A DNA stretch of 6,545 bases from Elusimicrobia bacterium RIFCSPLOWO2_01_FULL_64_13. GTDB taxonomy: Bacteria > Elusimicrobiota > Elusimicrobia > 2-02-FULL-39-32. Below, one piece after another: positions 5,376 through 6,545 of this stretch (positions within the stretch are counted from its first letter, which is position 1; each line of letters begins with the position of its first letter). The notes under the pieces are model-generated. The model made no database searches, was not told the origin of the DNA, and saw only the letters and a program-made list of their open reading frames with translations. The translations under genes and the position numbers were made by a program. The stretch is from assembly GCA_001800095.1 (NCBI GenBank), contig MGUT01000010.1, positions 36,635 to 43,179 of the forward strand, read 5' to 3'.

Positions 5376-6545
5376 CTACTTCCCCGGCTCATGCTGCGAC
5401 GCCAGCTGCTGATAAAACTTCCAATTGGATTCGGCGGCCTTCTGGGCGTCCTTGAAAAGGGTCCGCGCCCGCTCCGGGTCGCTCTTGGTGAGCATCTTGA
5501 ACCGGTTCTCCATCATCAGGAACCTTTCCATGGGGATCCGGAGGCCCTGCGAATCGAGCTGGAGAGGGTTCTCGCCTCTTCGGGTCCGTTCGGGGTGGTA
5601 CCGGTACAGGATCTTATGGCCGGAATCGACGGCGGCCTTCTGGTTCTGCATGGCGGTGGAGATCCGGATGCCGTGCGCGATGCAGTGGCTGTAGGCGATG
5701 ATGATGGACGGTCCCGGATAGGCTTCCGCCTCGAGGAAACACTTGAGGGTATGCTCGTCCCGGGCGCCCATGGCCACGCTCGCGACGTAGACGCTCCCGT
5801 AGGTCATGGCGATGAGGCCGAGGTCTTTTTTGGGGGATGATTTCCCGGCGTCCGCGAACTTGGCCACGGCCCCCATCGGGGTCGCTTTCGACATCTGTCC
5901 GCCCGTATTGGAATAGACCTCCGTGTCCAATACCAGGACGTTGACGTCCCTGCCGCTGGCGAGCGTGTGGTCCAGACCGCCGAAACCGATGTCATAGGCC
6001 CAGCCGTCCCCGCCCACGATCCACACGCTCTTTTTGACGAGGGCGTCCGCCGATTCCAGGAGCTTCTCCGCCAGAGGGTCGGAAAGGCCCCGGAGTTTTT
6101 CCTTCAGGAGGCGGACCCTCTCCTCTTGGCCGCGGACGCCGGCTTCGTCCGATTGGTCGGCGGCGATGATCTCATCGGCCAGGGACCCGCCCGCGCGGCC
6201 GGAGAGCTTTTTGAGGAGCGTCCGGGCGAAATCCGCCTGCTGGTCCAGGGAAAGGCGCATGCCCAATCCGAATTCGGCGTTGTCCTCGAAGAGCGAGTTG
6301 GACCAGGCCGGGCCCCGGCCCTCCCGGTTCTTCGACCAGGGGGTGGTGGGCAGGTTGCCCCCATAGATGGACGAACAGCCGGTGGCGTTGGCGACCAGGA
6401 GCCGGTCTCCGAAAAGCTGGGTGAGGAGCTTGAGGTAAGGCGTCTCGCCGCATCCCGCGCAGGCGCTGGAGAATTCAAAGAGGGGCTGCTGCAGCTGCTG
6501 CTGGCGGACGGACTGGACATTGATCCGGCCGCGATCGGCCTCCGG
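5376..6545 (-). CDS. nifJ: Pyruvate:ferredoxin (flavodoxin) oxidoreductase, C-terminal third
   Basis: This is the end of a PFOR, which oxidatively decarboxylates pyruvate with CoA to acetyl-CoA, CO2 and reduced ferredoxin in the cytoplasm. The frame is open to the right edge, giving 389 residues of a protein usually about 1,170-1,200 long, so the 5' end is missing. The visible part is the TPP-binding domain. It starts just before FEFSSACAGCGETPY (Cys29, Cys32 of the visible part) and NATGCSSIYGG (Cys57), with YSHCIAHG (Cys287) as the fourth ligand of the proximal 4Fe-4S cluster. The TPP/Mg motif GDGWAYDIGFGGLDH (about 179-193) runs to NTGGQ (213-217). The C-terminal WKFYQQLASQ is typical. All key residues are intact. 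A TTG at 6266 is only an internal Leu codon; the family alignment continues upstream. It is the most upstream visible gene of the leftward operon, and its promoter lies outside the window. Confidence 0.97.
   Translation of the reverse strand, partial: PEADRGRINVQSVRQQQLQQPLFEFSSACAGCGETPYLKLLTQLFGDRLLVANATGCSSIYGGNLPTTPWSKNREGRGPAWSNSLFEDNAEFGLGMRLSLDQQADFARTLLKKLSGRAGGSLADEIIAADQSDEAGVRGQEERVRLLKEKLRGLSDPLAEKLLESADALVKKSVWIVGGDGWAYDIGFGGLDHTLASGRDVNVLVLDTEVYSNTGGQMSKATPMGAVAKFADAGKSSPKKDLGLIAMTYGSVYVASVAMGARDEHTLKCFLEAEAYPGPSIIIAYSHCIAHGIRISTAMQNQKAAVDSGHKILYRYHPERTRRGENPLQLDSQGLRIPMERFLMMENRFKMLTKSDPERARTLFKDAQKAAESNWKFYQQLASQHEPGK

Noticed and set aside
4509..5840. Plus-strand open frame of 443 codons
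   Set aside because: It is antisense to the flavoprotein gene and nifJ and has a low-complexity composition with no recognisable motif.
5376..6266. A short nifJ starting at TTG 6266
   Set aside because: The codons upstream to 6545 encode conserved PFOR residues, including three cluster cysteines, so this is an internal Leu.

Overview
The window is GC-rich and gene-dense bacterial chromosome, apparently from an anaerobic or fermentative, Gram-negative-type organism. It carries pyruvate:ferredoxin oxidoreductase, NiFe-hydrogenase maturation genes and type IV pilin-like genes. The C-terminal style of the rightward prepilin (a WYY...VN..TDTK pattern), several prepilins together and PFOR plus hydrogenase maturation would fit an Elusimicrobiota-like or another deep-branching lineage. 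This placement is only a guess from memory. No phage, transposase, CRISPR, tRNA or rRNA is visible.

Left part (1-1087): two divergent prepilin genes. A leftward gene (567 to 1, cut by the window edge) and a rightward gene (617-1087) each encode a type IV prepilin leader, a Gly cleavage site and a hydrophobic N-terminal helix. Between them lie two good sigma70-like promoters, back to back, whose -10 hexamers share four base pairs. Each leader-coding segment contains an inverted repeat. The one in the leftward gene is a perfect 13-bp-arm palindrome.

Middle (1104-2174): a rightward MscS-family mechanosensitive channel follows the second prepilin after 16 nt. An extended -10 motif lies in the gap and runs into the first possible start codon. 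The channel gene meets the leftward operon tail to tail, and the two stop codons overlap.

Right part (6545 down to 2171): a tight leftward operon in the order nifJ (C-terminal third only), a dihydroorotate-dehydrogenase-like flavoprotein, hypD, hypE. Spacings are 30 nt, 11 nt and a 4-nt ATGA overlap, and each internal gene has a Shine-Dalgarno sequence. NifJ makes acetyl-CoA and reduced ferredoxin from pyruvate. HypD and HypE act in building and delivering the Fe(CN)2CO ligands of NiFe hydrogenases, which could dispose of that reductant as H2. The flavoprotein belongs to a family I recall next to nifJ in other bacteria, and it lacks the usual DHODH catalytic base. No hypC, hypF, hypA or hypB is in the window.

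Nearly all the sequence is explained by known families. The unusual parts are the divergent prepilin control region with its palindromes, the apparent leaderless starts, and the embedding of hypDE in a PFOR operon without hypC.
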